DNA of 64,000 nucleotides from assembly GCA_016648135.1 (NCBI GenBank), contig JADDOH010002309.1:1-64000 (forward strand), in the 5' to 3' direction. The DNA comes from Agrypnia vestita (Eukaryota; Arthropoda; Insecta; Trichoptera; Phryganeidae). The translations under genes and the position numbers were made by a program. The notes beneath the pieces are model-generated. The model was not told the origin of the DNA, made no database searches, and was given only the letters and a program-made list of their open reading frames with translations. Below, piece by piece: positions 32,609 to 45,300 of the stretch. Positions within the stretch are counted from its first letter, which is position 1; each line of letters opens with the position of its first letter.

Positions 32609-32850
32609 AGTATGCACATCTTACACATACTAATTCGATTGCCTTTCTTAAGTGGAAAGAGGTCTACCGAACTAAATTATTATTGAACGCATAGGAGCAG
32701 ATTCCTGACTAGGTTGAACACATAAAGCTCAGTTGATTTAGGTAGGTAGGTATATGAAAAATGGAAGTATTATTTTTTCATATCCAATTAACAAAGTGCC
32801 AGACAATCAATCAGACTCAGGAGCTTCTCTTCACTGATGAGGTCTACATG

Positions 32851-33018
32851 ACTTCTTCTTCTTCTTCATGTGCCCTGTCGGGTCCCCCCGACGTCGGCGA
32901 TCATCTGGGAGAAAGTTTCCCTGTCCAGGGCAGTGCGGAACAGCTCTTCCACGCTTCTTATCCCGGTCCATTCTCGAATGTTTCGAAGCCAGGAATGTCG
33001 CCTCCATACATGACTAAC
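32851..33018 (-). pseudogene. LINE ORF2 3'-terminal fragment with GAA tail
   Basis: The minus strand reads WLRNIREWTGI, EELFRTALDRETF, IADVGG, stop, then (AAG)n. This is the characteristic C-terminal tail of a non-LTR retrotransposon. Confidence 0.65.
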
Positions 33019-34234
33019 AGTCTTAAAAAAATGTCAATTTAATATGTAAGATTTATATGTTGTAGGTACCTTACATTAGATAAAAAAAAAAAAATCTATA
33101 ATAACAAAAATAAATATATGTTATATTGTGTGGATGACGCTTACGTACAATGCACAAATGACACAATTTACTCGGTTGTTTTTTGTTTTCTTTCTAATTC
33201 GATTTTTTTTATAAGCATCATCACATGAATAAATAATATAAAATATTATTAATAAATTGTGCAAACAAATGTCGAATAAATTACGAACTGCTTAGAATCC
33301 AACAAACACGCATAAATGTTTTGGTAGATTCCGTTAGATGGCGGTATTTCATTTTAACAATAATCAAAACACCATTTTATTCCAAACCCTCCCTAAATAC
33401 TTGGTCATTATGTGATCCAGAATAATAACTAAACATAAATTTAATATGTACAGTGAGTGGGGAGATATGTTAGCGGTTCATCAAAGTTTTTTCAGGAAAC
33501 TTGTTAATATTTTCTGGGGAATGTCATTGCTGTGGGGAATGACAGGATAGCTGTGACCAACTCACAGTCGTGATTTTGAGCCAGAATGCTGTTTTTATAC
33601 TCTCATCTTAGTATTTATTTTTGTATTCTGTACACTGTTTTGTGATTCTTAAAATCAAAAATATTTAAAGCTTTATCTCGATAAATAAAAAAGACGGGAC
33701 CCTGGTTACGGCAAATTCAAGCAACAGAATGATTTTTGTAGATTATCGTTGATTTTCAAACACTGATCAAACTTCAGAACACATTCTGTGGTTCTGTTCC
33801 TTCCAAATCTTGGTAGTGAGTGCAGTTATTGCCACCTGTGGTCCTTTATTGAGTCCCATTAGATATATATACCTACATATATAGACCTAGTGGCCTCAAG
33901 GAGTAATTTTCTGGTTCAGAAAGCTCCCCCAGACAACAGTCGCGTTTGAATGAGCACCTATATCAGCGTATGATGCAGTGTGTAGTGGATGAAGCTGTCC
34001 TGTAAGCTTGTGAAAAAGATTTGAGAACATAACTCCATCTATCTGCATGGCCATACATCCAAAGCTCTTGTTACATGAAAAATAAAACATCTATAATTTT
34101 TTTAATAATAAAAATCAACATTTTAATTTAAGGACCTGTACTGAGGATTTAGAGCTTGTTTATACAAATCCAAAAAATGTGGTTCACAAATATTTATAAA
34201 ATGAATACTTTACCAGTTCTGTTAAAAACATGTA

Positions 34235-35391
34235 CAGGCGGACCTCAACTTTCGGACATAATTGGTTCCTGAAAATGTGTGCGAATGTTGAATGTTCGAA
34301 AGTAGAGGGAAGTAAAAAAAAAAAAATTGTATGTATTTTAAAATATTTATTTATCAAGTAAATATATGATGTTTAAGAGGCGTTAAAGTGGTTTAAGAGA
34401 TATGTTTAAGTGGGGTTTGCGGGTGTTTCCCTTAAAAAGTTATCAAGAGCTAATTGTTTGTCACTCTTCTTTCTCTTTTCTTCATATATGTAGTATTTTA
34501 AAACGTGCTATCCCTTTATTGATCGGCCTACACACTCGAGATATGCGTTCTCCATTGGGATCACAATCTTCCATAATATTTAAAAAATTGTCAAGATGCA
34601 TGAAGGCTTCATTAATATTTTTCATTGTTAAAGTCTTGATGATTTGATCAGCTTCTTCTTCCTCACTTTCATTATATATTTCATTTTCATAATCCTGTTG
34701 CTCAATTAAATATTAATTTGTTAGAGGTTCTGAATAAGATTTTATCATCTCATTAACATCCTCATTAGTAACATCTAAGTTTAGTTCATTCATTAGGCGG
34801 ACTATATCAATTGTGATAGTTTCTGGAGTTTCATCACAATTTACAAAATTGTTTCCATGAACCTTTCATGGTTGACTCTTTTATTTCAGCCCACGCTATT
34901 TGTCTCACGTGTCTCCAATATTGTTTATTGCGTTTCAGACATTGTAGTTCTTCCAGAAATCTTTTAATGTAGGCCCACCTTCCCTGTCAGTTGCCTCGAT
35001 AGCCTGAGTCATTATTGACCTCATATAATTATCGTTTAAAGATAGCTATCACCGTTTGGTCCATAGGCTGTATAAGCAGATATTATTGGTAAGAAGAAAC
35101 ACAACATTGATTTCCGTGTATAAATTCTAGAGATTTTGGGTGTCTTGGAGCATTGTCTAAGGTTAATAATATTTTAAATGGTAAATTATTATCTTTCCTT
35201 CCTGCGCAAGACTAAATCTCTATCCTAGCTAGCTCACAAGCAAAGTGACGGAAGGAAGCAAGATGCAAGTGATACCAGGATTCCACTTGCTTGTAAGCGA
35301 GCGAGAGGGGATATCTTTACCCCACAGCGTGACAATGTGCGAAATAGCGAATTGTGCGAAAGTCAAATGTTCGAAAGTCAAGGTCCGCCTG
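34235..35391 (-). mobile_element. Degenerate Tigger/pogo DNA transposon
   Basis: TIRs CAGGCGGACCTCAACTTTCG and (inverted) CGAAAGTCAAGGTCCGCCTG are flanked by TA (34233-34234 and 35392-35393). The minus strand holds transposase remains: LDNAPRHPKSLEF (second catalytic Asp), LIQPMDQTVI, then an acidic C-terminal part. Multiple stops. Confidence 0.85.
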
Positions 35392-35689
35392 TATTTACAC
35401 ATTTTCATAATATACCTTGGAAGTCAGATGTCTTGAATTTTCATATCTATTCCATAGATGTCTCAAAAATAAAAAGTTTTCTGTGAAATTTTGAAACAGT
35501 CTCAATAAGTTATTATATTACCTGGATTAATATTCATTGCATCTAATAAATTGCTAACTCACACTAATTATAAGAAAACCAAATTGCTTTTCTTTCAGGA
35601 TTAGAATGGACATCAAAAAAATTGTTTCATCCAATCAATTGCTAACCCACACTAATTATAAGAAAACTAAAAGATAATAATAAAAAGGT

Positions 35690-35832
35690 CGCGGGTTCGA
35701 AGCTCACTCCAGACACGCAAATTAGTCCTAATTTCGTAGCACAAGCGTTTAGCTTAGTTTGAAAATAGTAAGAATATTGATATAACACATATTCCGTGAT
35801 CGCATCTCTATTTAAAGAAAAAAAAAGTATTA
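35690..35832 (+). repeat. tRNA-derived SINE
   Basis: B-box-like GTCGCGGGTTCGAAGCTCAC, then the shared body (TTTCGTAGCACAAGCGTTTA) and an A-rich tail. Confidence 0.65.
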
Positions 35833-35849
35833 CACTATGCTAAAAGTTG

Positions 35850-36045
35850 TCGCTCTAAGAGGATAGGGGGATGGAAGAAATGGTGAATGTAGTCATGACA
35901 TAAAGGATCCTTAAACCTGCCGACGACAGGTCATAAGCCCTGTGGCTTCCATCACTTCTCTGGTTTGTGCAGCGGGCCCAGATTTGGGGACTCTCTGGTC
36001 CCTTTCCGTGAGACCGTGGAGACTTTCAGAAATTCTTCTTTCTAT
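35850..36045 (+). repeat. Interspersed repeat shared with 62520-62692
   Basis: Both have ACCTGCC-ACGACAGGTCA, GTGGCTTCCATC and GCAGCGGGCCC segments in the same order. Confidence 0.55.
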
Positions 36046-36104
36046 AAGGTCTGTGCGGCTCTTGCCACTATTTTATTTGATTTGAAAACGTAGATAGGAG
36101 AGCG

Positions 36105-36960
36105 TATTGAAAAGTAAGGTCTCCTATTTTTTTTTTTTCATAGAAAATCAAATCTGTTCACAACTTCGCGTACATCGTTGGAAAGGTTGAATATTTAGCT
36201 ATTTTTCTACAAAGTCGCCTTGATGATAAATCACTTTTTTTATCCTGGTAACCAGCTTTTTAATGCCGATGTCGTACCACTCTCCCACCGCGTCGCGAAG
36301 CCAACTGACACCTGCTTCTTACACTTCCTCATCTTACTTGAATTTCTGTCCCCAAGGTATTTTTTGAGAGCGGGAAACAAGTGGTAGTCGCTGTGGGCAA
36401 CGTCCGGGCTGTAAGGAGGGTGGTCGATGATATCCCAGCCGAATCCATTGAGTAGGGTGGCCGCTTGATGTGACACATGTGGACGCACATTGTTATGATG
36501 CAAACACACTCCTTTGGTGAGCCTACCCCTTCTTTTGTTTTAGATGGCTCGCCGAAGTTTCTTGAGAGTCTCGGAATAGCTTTCTGAGTTGATTTTTATT
36601 CCATTCGGCATGAAATCCACTAACAGAACCCCGTTCCTGTAACAGAAAACGGTCGCAATAACCTTTCCCGCTGACTTCTCTGTCTTAAACTTTTTAAGCT
36701 CCGGTGAGGTCGGGTGACACCATTGTTTCGACTGTTCCTTCGTTTCCGGGGTGTAATTATGTGCCCAAGTTTCATCTCCAGTCACAATCGAATCTAGAAA
36801 TTGTTCGCCCTAATGATAAGTTTTTTAGGTCTTAGGGAGGTATCTGCCTTGTTGGGCCAAAAAATGTTCAATTTTTTATGCGAAAATTATGTTAACAAAC
36901 GTCTTTCAACTGTCAAATATTGATGTAAGGTATCATTGGATCGTGCTCTTTCAAGACGAG
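36105..36960 (-). pseudogene. Mariner transposase pseudogene (catalytic core)
   Basis: The minus strand contains TGDETWAHNY (first Asp), a long middle block to SESYSETLKKLRRAI, then LHHNNVRPHVSHQ where the expected Asp of HDN is His, and YSPDVAHSDYHLFPALKKYL with the third Asp. Frame breaks separate 36540-36785 from 36240-36509. A 3' end near AAAAGTAAGGTCTCC and a T-run resembles the mariner terminus. Inactive. Confidence 0.8.
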
Positions 36961-37013
36961 AACGAGACATCAACAAACCTAATGTCGGATAAACATTGCA
37001 CCAGTGCATATTA

Positions 37014-37617
37014 GGGGCCATCCATAAAGTATGTCACACGTTAAGGGAGGAGGAGGGGGTCGACGAATTGTGACATTGTGTGACAAGGGGTGGGAGGGGT
37101 CCTAAGTTTCGTGACGTCACATTTCAAAATCTAATATAATTTAATAAAAACGGTTATATAGTTCGATTGTACGCGATAGAGGTAGGTTTATAGAGATTTA
37201 TCGGCAAAAGCCCTATACGTCTTACTGAAAGATCTTCCATTAATTCCATATTAGAATGCGTATCGAAAACGGCACTAACGGAGTCTTATCGGATTTGGTT
37301 AGGCAGGGAGAGAGACCGAAACAGTGGAGGTGCGTGCTGATGCATCATAGAGAGCCCCTTAAACCTACACCTGCGTCACAAGTCCCAGGCACTGTTCTCG
37401 GCTCCCTTCTCTGCAATGCGTTGGACCCAGCACCCGCACGGTGAATCCATCGAATGCTAAATGTTTCGTCTATTCGTCAATTTCTAAATGTAAAATTGCT
37501 TAATATGTGACGTCACACTAGGGAGGAGGGGTCTCACAAATGTGACTAACTGTGACAAGGACGGGGGAGGGGTCAAAAAATCACGAAATTAGTGTGACGT
37601 ACTTTATGGATGACCCC
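37014..37617. mobile_element. 604-bp MITE with PIF/Harbinger-like TTA duplication
   Basis: TIRs GGGGCCATCCATAAAGTATG and (inverted) GTACTTTATGGATGACCCC, extended by further G-rich/TGTGAC similarity inward, are flanked by TTA at 37011-37013 and 37618-37620. It sits at the upstream edge of the mariner pseudogene. The internal 62-codon frame looks accidental. Confidence 0.75.
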
Positions 37618-37912
37618 TTAGGGTGTGTCACTTTGTATGGCGAAAAAGTTTTTTATTTTTGAACTTAATAGTTATATTGCGTTTATAACTAAATGAAAAT
37701 GCAAAAAAAATTGCAATTCCAGTATACTTTTGGCTCGTTTTAACGAGCCAAATACATATTCTGAAAATGTTGATTTTAGTGATTTTTCAGAGGTGTGCTG
37801 TTTAATTCTACATAATTTTTATCAGATTACTTATATTCTTTAATATTATCTATATAATGTACTAAAACAAAAATATGCTGCAAATTTTAAGTTTAATTAT
37901 TTAAAAAACAAA

Positions 37913-38290
37913 ACATAAAACATAGAAAATATTCCAAAAAGAGTATTTTTAAGGACAACAAAAGTTATTAAGTCTTTTTTAGAATTAAACTTTGGCATAA
38001 TTTTCCTGGAATTCTGCTTGGCTGAAATAAAACCTTCTCTAGCTGCTTGCCCTGCGACAAAACCTGCAGCTTCAGTCGTCAATTTAACGCATCTTTCTAC
38101 TGACTGTGTGTGACAGGGAAACTTGGGAAAATCGAATATTCGGACATTTCGTTCGAAGAAAACTGTCTTCAGCTCTTTACTTTCTAAGTAGCTCAAAAGT
38201 GGCAGTTCATCAGTTCATCATAAGTTTCTCATCCTGCCAGGAAATCATTTCGTAATAATGATCGTTCTCAAAATTGATTTATGGTCTCAT
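37913..38290 (-). pseudogene. 3' part of the same multicopy ORF family
   Basis: On the minus strand: FPKFPCHTQSVERCVKL, TEAAGFVAGQAAREGFI, SRKIMPKFNSKKDL, then stop. Upstream, frameshifted, are SWQDEKL-like and ELPLLSYLESKEL segments. The CHTQ-VERCVKL and RDGFI/REGFI motifs tie it to 5013-5765. Confidence 0.55.
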
Positions 38291-40338
38291 ATCACTAAGA
38301 AGTTACAGTTTCTGGATTCTCAATATACAGACTTCAATAATTACTTGTACAATAATTTATGAAAATAAGTAACGAAATTTACTGTCAGAAATGTATGCAC
38401 ATGTTTATCAAATAAAACCATGAAAGCAAAGATATTGTATTTCAATATTTTCATTCTAAATATATCAAAGAATATAAAAATACTTCATTTTTACACATTT
38501 TTATTTTAAAAAAAAACACTTTTTTTAACAGATAAATAAAACAATTAATGCGCGGTTTGATGACGACATTGACAAATAGAACTCGTTCATTCATTCAAAA
38601 ACTTGAGATACAACAAATAATAAGGTTTAAAAACCCATAAACGCAGGTAAAATAGGCCGAAATCGCATATGTGTCTAGGAAGCGCAGATATGCGCTCTGG
38701 CACGTAGAGGGTGCAAAAGTTTTCGCGCAGATCTGCGCTCCGGCACCTGACCGGTTAATAATTTTTGAACAAAAAATTGTTGAAAAATTTAACATTTTTT
38801 AGCTCAACAAGGCAGAAACTTCCCTTAATGTATCATTAGAAATAAATTAAGGCGATCGTCTGAATTTTGAATCTCTCCAATTCCCGCAGATTTTGCGTAA
38901 ATTTGTCGCGGAGTGAGGGGAGTTGTAGTTCCGCGAGTTGCCGCAGCGCCAATGTCTTGAATCCGCGATTTCTAAGACACGGGCAGCACGTGGATATTGA
39001 CAAATATATTACACATTTTTAATTCTTTTAATTGTCTTTCTTTAAAAAATGTTTATTCTCCGCAGGATTTAACTTGTGTTAACAATTGAGAATGGCGAAA
39101 ATTACCGAAGATTAATCAATGTTTGTAATATATTGGATTAAGACAAATTTTTATAAAAATTATAATATACATATGTGCAAGAAATTGCATTTAGAAAGAA
39201 CAAATAAGAAAACTAAAAATCTTAATAAAAATTGTATATTCATTAATAATCACGTTAATTTTGTGGTTGGATATAATTTTTAATTAAACAGACAAAAACT
39301 TGTATAAATAAATTTGATTAATTTAATGTCGGTTTCGCTTTATCGGTCATACAAGCAGTCAAAATATTTTTGACATTTTTAGTATTAACTTTGTAGTTCT
39401 ACAGAATTATGAAAAAGTGAAGGCGTCCTCTCAACGAAGATACATTGGCTCGGAAACTGGTTAACGATAAATTAACTAATATGGTTTATATATGTAGATT
39501 ATGTTATTTTTTTAAATTTAATAAAGTATAACGTCATCGAAATATGTTTTATATATCTTTTTATAGTATTATCCTTGAGACAAAAAAATGGCACTCATGT
39601 TATTTTGTTGAGAGTAGGACAACAACGCAGTTAAAGAATCTTTTAAATACTTCATTTAAAAATAAAATTAATTAGATGATTTTTAATCTCTCAAAAAAAT
39701 ATTTTATCACCACAGGGATACGAATTCGGAACTTTTTCTTTCTGGGAAACAGCCTTATAGTCGTCTATGTTTATGAAAAATATGAGAATGAAAAATTATG
39801 TATGAATATCGACTTTCCCTACGTAAACCAAAAAATCTACAAAAAAAAAATTTTATAGAAGAGCTGTTTGAAGTTTGACTTTACATAATGCGCCTAAAAC
39901 ATAAAGCTGATTTCATTTATATTTTTCCTTAACATGTTTTATTAAACAATTTGGATAACATTCTTTTGCAACCAATTATTTTTATCAGAATCAATAATAA
40001 TTGTACATTATTATTGTCAAACAGTTCTTTTTCTAAACCAAAGTTATTCAGAAATATTAGAAATCTATATTGAATGTACCCCCAATTGGTCGAATTTGAC
40101 ACTTTCTTCCAACGCCTAATATCAAATTTGAATCTGCCGAACAAAATTAATAAATTAGAAATTGGAATATTTTTTCATTCCTACTTCCTGTTACGCGTTT
40201 TCATCTTCGCAATCACAAAATTCTTCCCATAAACCAAGCGTAAAGATCCTACACATCAAAAATCTATCTATGAAAAAATAATTGATTACCACCAGCATAT
40301 GAACTCGACACTTCCTATATCATATTCGCTCGAGGCTT

Positions 40339-40705
40339 ATACAGTCACATAGTTAGTAGCAAAAACTTCGGAAGAGTCTTCTTCAATAAATTTTCAATAG
40401 AAAATATTCTTTACACTTTAGGTGGAATGTCAACAGTTACGGAGATAAACGACATCAAAGTTAGCATTTTTTCATTATTTCGGACTTATCTTCAATAAAA
40501 CGTTGAAATATCATGAAAATAACTTATATCAAATATTAAAAGTTTATTTTCTCTGATACAAGTTAAATAAAATGATTAAAGCCGTGCTGAAATTTGAACG
40601 AGATTTTTTTACGTTTTAAAGATCAGAAATATTGAAAAAAATGCTTACTTTGATGTCGCTTATTATCTTAACTGTTGACATTTCCCATGCAAAATATTTC
40701 TAAAA
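40339..40705. repeat. Hairpin MITE family A, nested in a larger TTAA-flanked element
   Basis: The left arm has TAGTTAGTAGCAAAAACTTC and the core GTCAACAGTTACGGAGATAA; the right arm is degraded after CATTTCCC. Confidence 0.65.
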
Positions 40706-40911
40706 TTCCTGGAAGGTTTTAATAATTTTCTGGTTTATGATAACAATGAATGAGCTGTGACGATGAACCCTACAATGAGATCCGAAACATCGGCCAAAAA
40801 GATTTTAGAAACAAGGCAAAATATCCCAGAAAACTCAACCAGATGATTCTGGATGGCCGTGAAAACCTAAGAACATTGTAAATAATTTTTTTGACTCTTA
40901 TTAAAGCGAGT

Positions 40912-41112
40912 GATTTTGATATAAGTTACTGTACCTAATGACAGTTAAACATTTAAAAAAGGTAAGTTAGCAATATTAATAATAAAAAATGAAAATTTTG
41001 AAGTCGCTTACGTTTATTATTATATAACGTATTTGTTGCTTGAACATTTTTGAATCATAATATAAGCAGGAATCTACCTGTCAAGTATTGTGGTCTGTTA
41101 CACCATGTATAT
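40912..41112. repeat. MITE-like repeat, family B, nested in TTAA-flanked element
   Basis: Ends GCAGGAATCTACCTGTCAAG followed by TGTTACACCATGTATA, the inverted counterpart of the 31980 terminus. Confidence 0.55.
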
Positions 41113-41608
41113 TATTTTATTTTCAAATAGCAATCCACTTAATGCAATGAATTCCAAAAACTCTTGAGTAATACACACAGTGAGTAAAGACTAGGTTTAC
41201 CTGCACCGATGAAAAATCACATAATAATTGGATGATTTTGAAGCTGAAAATTAATTAATAGAAATCAGTTTGTTTTTTAATTGACTTTATTCGCTTAAAC
41301 CTAAAACTAAATATAATAAAAATATCCATGTAATGTGATGGCGCGAACCTTGAGTGTTGCCTGAGCCGCGCGCTGATTAACGTGTCACACTTGGGCGCCC
41401 GCGCATCGCTAGCGGATACTCATCATCAGTGTTGGTGTTATAATTCCAGCAAGTTACAGGCGAAAGGACGGAAGGACGTACATTCGAAATTAAGAGAGTT
41501 GATTTATTATGATCGATAAATAATTTACTTCCAAAAAATAAAAAATGGGTTCTCATAACCTACTTTTTCGGTAAAAATATATTATTATATACATTCGAAA
41601 AGCCAAAT

Positions 41609-41827
41609 TTGAATAATTGTGTAAAACAGTGCATTCGAAAATTGTTAATAATTTGTTCTAAAATGTGTAAAAGTGAGTTTAAAAAATGCATGGCACTGGA
41701 TAGCAGGAATTTTAGACAAAATGTAATACTAAGAAACGATTGTTATGCGCGCTGTGCGGACACGTCCGTTCAGCCCGACTATTTGGGGCAGTCTGACGCC
41801 TTTTTGCGCTGTGTTTTGATTATATAG
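41609..41827 (+). CDS. Small Cys-rich ORF, uncertain
   Basis: A 72-codon frame with nine cysteines, several as CxxxC pairs (CVKQC, CSKMC, CYARC), at 41609-41827. No homologue is recognised, no signal peptide or clear splice context is present, and it lies inside a putative mobile element 200 bp after a GC-rich patch. It may be chance. Confidence 0.15.
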   Translation: MNNCVKQCIRKLLIICSKMCKSEFKKCMALDSRNFRQNVILRNDCYARCADTSVQPDYLGQSDAFLRCVLII

Positions 41828-42360
41828 CTGAAATGAAGAATTTTGAATGAGTTTTGTTTTTTTTTAATATTTATTATAAAAGAATAATATCTATTCTTTT
41901 AATTTATGAAAGTTAAAATGTTGTCAACTACGTAAAAAGGGTTGAAAAACCACCCAAAAAAGAAATTATTTTTTTAAAACAGTATCTTTTAAAACATAAA
42001 TTGTGAGTAAAATAACTGACAGATATTAAAATTATTTTTATTCATTAAAGATAATAGTTTACTCTGTAATGTTATTGAAAAAAAGAAACTTCATCAGTCC
42101 ATAAAGTTATAAAAAGCCTACAAAGTAGAGCAATTTTCTTTAGTTCTTAAACATCGATGGTTTGTTAATTTATTGATTTATAAAACAATGTAGTTAGTGT
42201 CATTTTAGAACAACATATGTATTTAAAACATATGGAACTTAATGAATAAATTTTAATTTAGCACCTTTCCATACAAAAATGTGGTACAAAATGCAAAAGA
42301 AGTTATGAGAAAAAGTGCTCGGCGCCGTTGAATTTTGCGGGAATTGCTAGATCGCCTTAA

Positions 42361-45300
42361 GAAAAATACAGCATAAAACAAAGATGAATTAACAAAAAAT
42401 ATCGTAACAACGAATGTATTTATGTAACAATGAATTTATAAAAAAAAAATGACCAAAATTGTGGTTGAAAACAATAAAGAAAAATCTAGTGTTGGTGACG
42501 AAGTCATGTACCAAACAGGGTCCAAATAAACCACTGAATGCAACCTGTAATTACCACAGGTTAACAGTCCAATAATATAATAGAAAATCAACATACATGT
42601 TTCTCAAACAGGTATTCATGTACTTTCTCCCGAGATCTTCAATGCATTTTGCCATACAGCACATTTTACTAGGGGTTAATGCAATAAACTTTATTTGTGA
42701 ATGAATAAAACAAAAATGATTTTAGTTTACTTTTATTAACAAAGAGCCGGTAGGAATCAATATATGAATGACATTTAAGTTACTCAGTAGCGGAGCGAGT
42801 TACCAAACTGTGTTATTTACTATTCGAGGTCTATAATACTATTATTTTTTCTGTAAAATGAAAGTTACTCTGAAAAATGCAATAACAATTTAAAGACCAC
42901 TGGATTATTTGCCTGGCTCGGTCTCACGCAACGAACAAAGCAATATTTAGAAAAATGATGACCATAGATTAGAAAATAACACAGGGCGGTTCAAGCTTCC
43001 GTTCAATATGAACTATGTACATACATAACCTATTATTTATTTTAGGTCATGCCAAATGATTTCATGAATTTATGATGACCGTATCAATCAGGGTCCAAAT
43101 CACAAAACGATTCTCGGCTTTACGATGTGACTTACCGAAACTTGTACCAAAAAAAGCTTATAAAAATAAAGAAGACTTTTTTGTACACAGTTTTATGGCG
43201 TAAGTCATTCAGGTCAAGATTTGTTTCATCATTTGGACCTATATTTCCATATTTTAATTTAGATATACAATTATAAGTATGGAGAGAATAACATATTTTT
43301 GTCAAATATTAGTAAATTTGTGTTTAATTAAAATATATACAGATATATATAGTGTACCCACTCAACAAATACCTTCGGAAGCAAGCTGGCTGTGAAAGCT
43401 CCAATGAAGCGAGATGAAACTCTGTAAACATGAGATGGGGTACACTATGTACATGACATATACATTCCGTTTGTGTGTATAGTTTGTCTGCAGGCGTTCA
43501 TCCCACAGGCACATCCGTACTATACCTCGTGTTATCCTACTGACTGAGTGTGGAAGTTTATTTGGTGGTTATTATCATGCAGATTGGGGCGACAGATGCT
43601 GATGAATAGTTGACTCGAGTGATACAGCTAAAACCATCAATTCCATTTTGGATCAAACCAGGTTTCTGCCATTCCCCGCTTCAAATTTTACTACAATGAA
43701 CACATTTGTATACTATTGCTAATGGCGAAGAGTGAGCTAATGGCGATAATGCTAAAACAAGGTAAGTATTCAAGAAAATGTTCTTAATATTCAATAAGGC
43801 AGAATTCCTTCACACCAAAAAACAAACACACCCCGGTAATGCCTTAACTATAATAATAAGGTAACATGAGAAACATCTTTTATAAAACATTTACTTTCGT
43901 ATACAAGTTTGATCACATCGTGCCCTTTGTAACATACATGTCACTTTTGTATTGAATATTGGGAAAGAAATTTAAAAGGGAAATACAAAACATAACAATA
44001 GTCACACAAATAATTCAAGATGAGTATCGGATTTAAAAAATTATCCATATTATACATATTTACAAATAAATCTGATATAAAATAACCAATAACAAAATAT
44101 CCTAATCGCCAAAAGCTCAGTCAAATTTGACATCCAAATAATAAATCGTCTTCTGTGATTTGTACTTGGCAACCTCAACACTGAAATTACCAAGAGTGTG
44201 GCAAAATATGGTACAAAAATATTCCTAAGTAAAAACACAAGACATTGAGAAATACATCCGGAAGTCAAAGTCGCCTGTTTCTTGTGATAATACTCTTCCC
44301 CTCGATGACTCGACAATGTTGAACGCGTACATGAATTCCAGTTAGTCTTATAAAAACCAAACTTTTTGCAAATTAATAAAAGTAAAGCAAACCAATATTA
44401 ATTTTATTACGAGAATATTGAAACTAGAGTCATCAGTGTGGGTGGGGAATCACCGAGTAGGGCCAAACTGCTAAAGGAAACGCAAACATGGGCTCCTGAG
44501 AGCCAGGTGACACTTTCTGTGGAACGATCACTCATTTCACTGAGGAAAATAGACTTTTTACTAAAAATTCTAACTTAATTACCAAGAAAATATATTGCAT
44601 CACAATAATCCTACTAAAGGCGAATTTCTAAAGAACTGTTTATTTAAAAAGACTGACTCAAGTGATACAAATTATAAATTTCTTGTTTTCCTACATTCAA
44701 AATAATTTGTCAGCATTTATCGCGCATGGACTCCTCGTTTGTAAAATGACAATGATTCAGTATTGTTTTCATATTACGATATGAATATGTTTATCAAATA
44801 AAATGTTAATGTTGCATCAGTTCTATAATATTTTTAGCAAACCCTTTTAAATTAACAACAACTGTGAATAGTGATAACATTTTGTAAAATAGGTAGCCAA
44901 TAATGAATTAGATTAATTGTGTTCCCAATCACAGTTCTTCACAAAGCATAGTCATATTATATCCAAGGTTTCAGTGATACTTACAGACATTGTTTGTAGT
45001 GATAAAGAACCAATGTTAAGAAAATTCCTACTAAAAGCAATAAATTCTCCTTATCAAAATGAGTTGTCATTCAACGAAAAGTGAAAATGTGTGTCTACCC
45101 TCCCTTAGCGTTTATCCACTCCAATTATCTATCATTTGCTAATACAATTTACCCTCTATGTGTGGAAATTGTTCCTCATCATGATTCTGCTGTATACATC
45201 TTAAAACTTTACAACTTAGTATATTTGTCAATTACTTATTAGATTCAATCATCTTAATGTTATTCTAGCTCACCATTACATTCAAATTATTCTCATTTCA

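Larger units (their letters stand above)
38851..42356. mobile_element. 3.5-kb composite element flanked by TTAA
   Basis: Left TTAA|GGCGATCGTC with sub-terminal CAATTCCCGCAGATTTTGCG; right inverted TTAA|GGCGATCTAGCAATTCCCGC. Inside are two nested MITEs (40339, 40912), a GC-rich patch at 41340-41415 and a short Cys-rich frame at 41609-41827. No transposase recognised. The ends match over about 8 bp plus an offset block, so the boundary call is inference. Confidence 0.5.
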
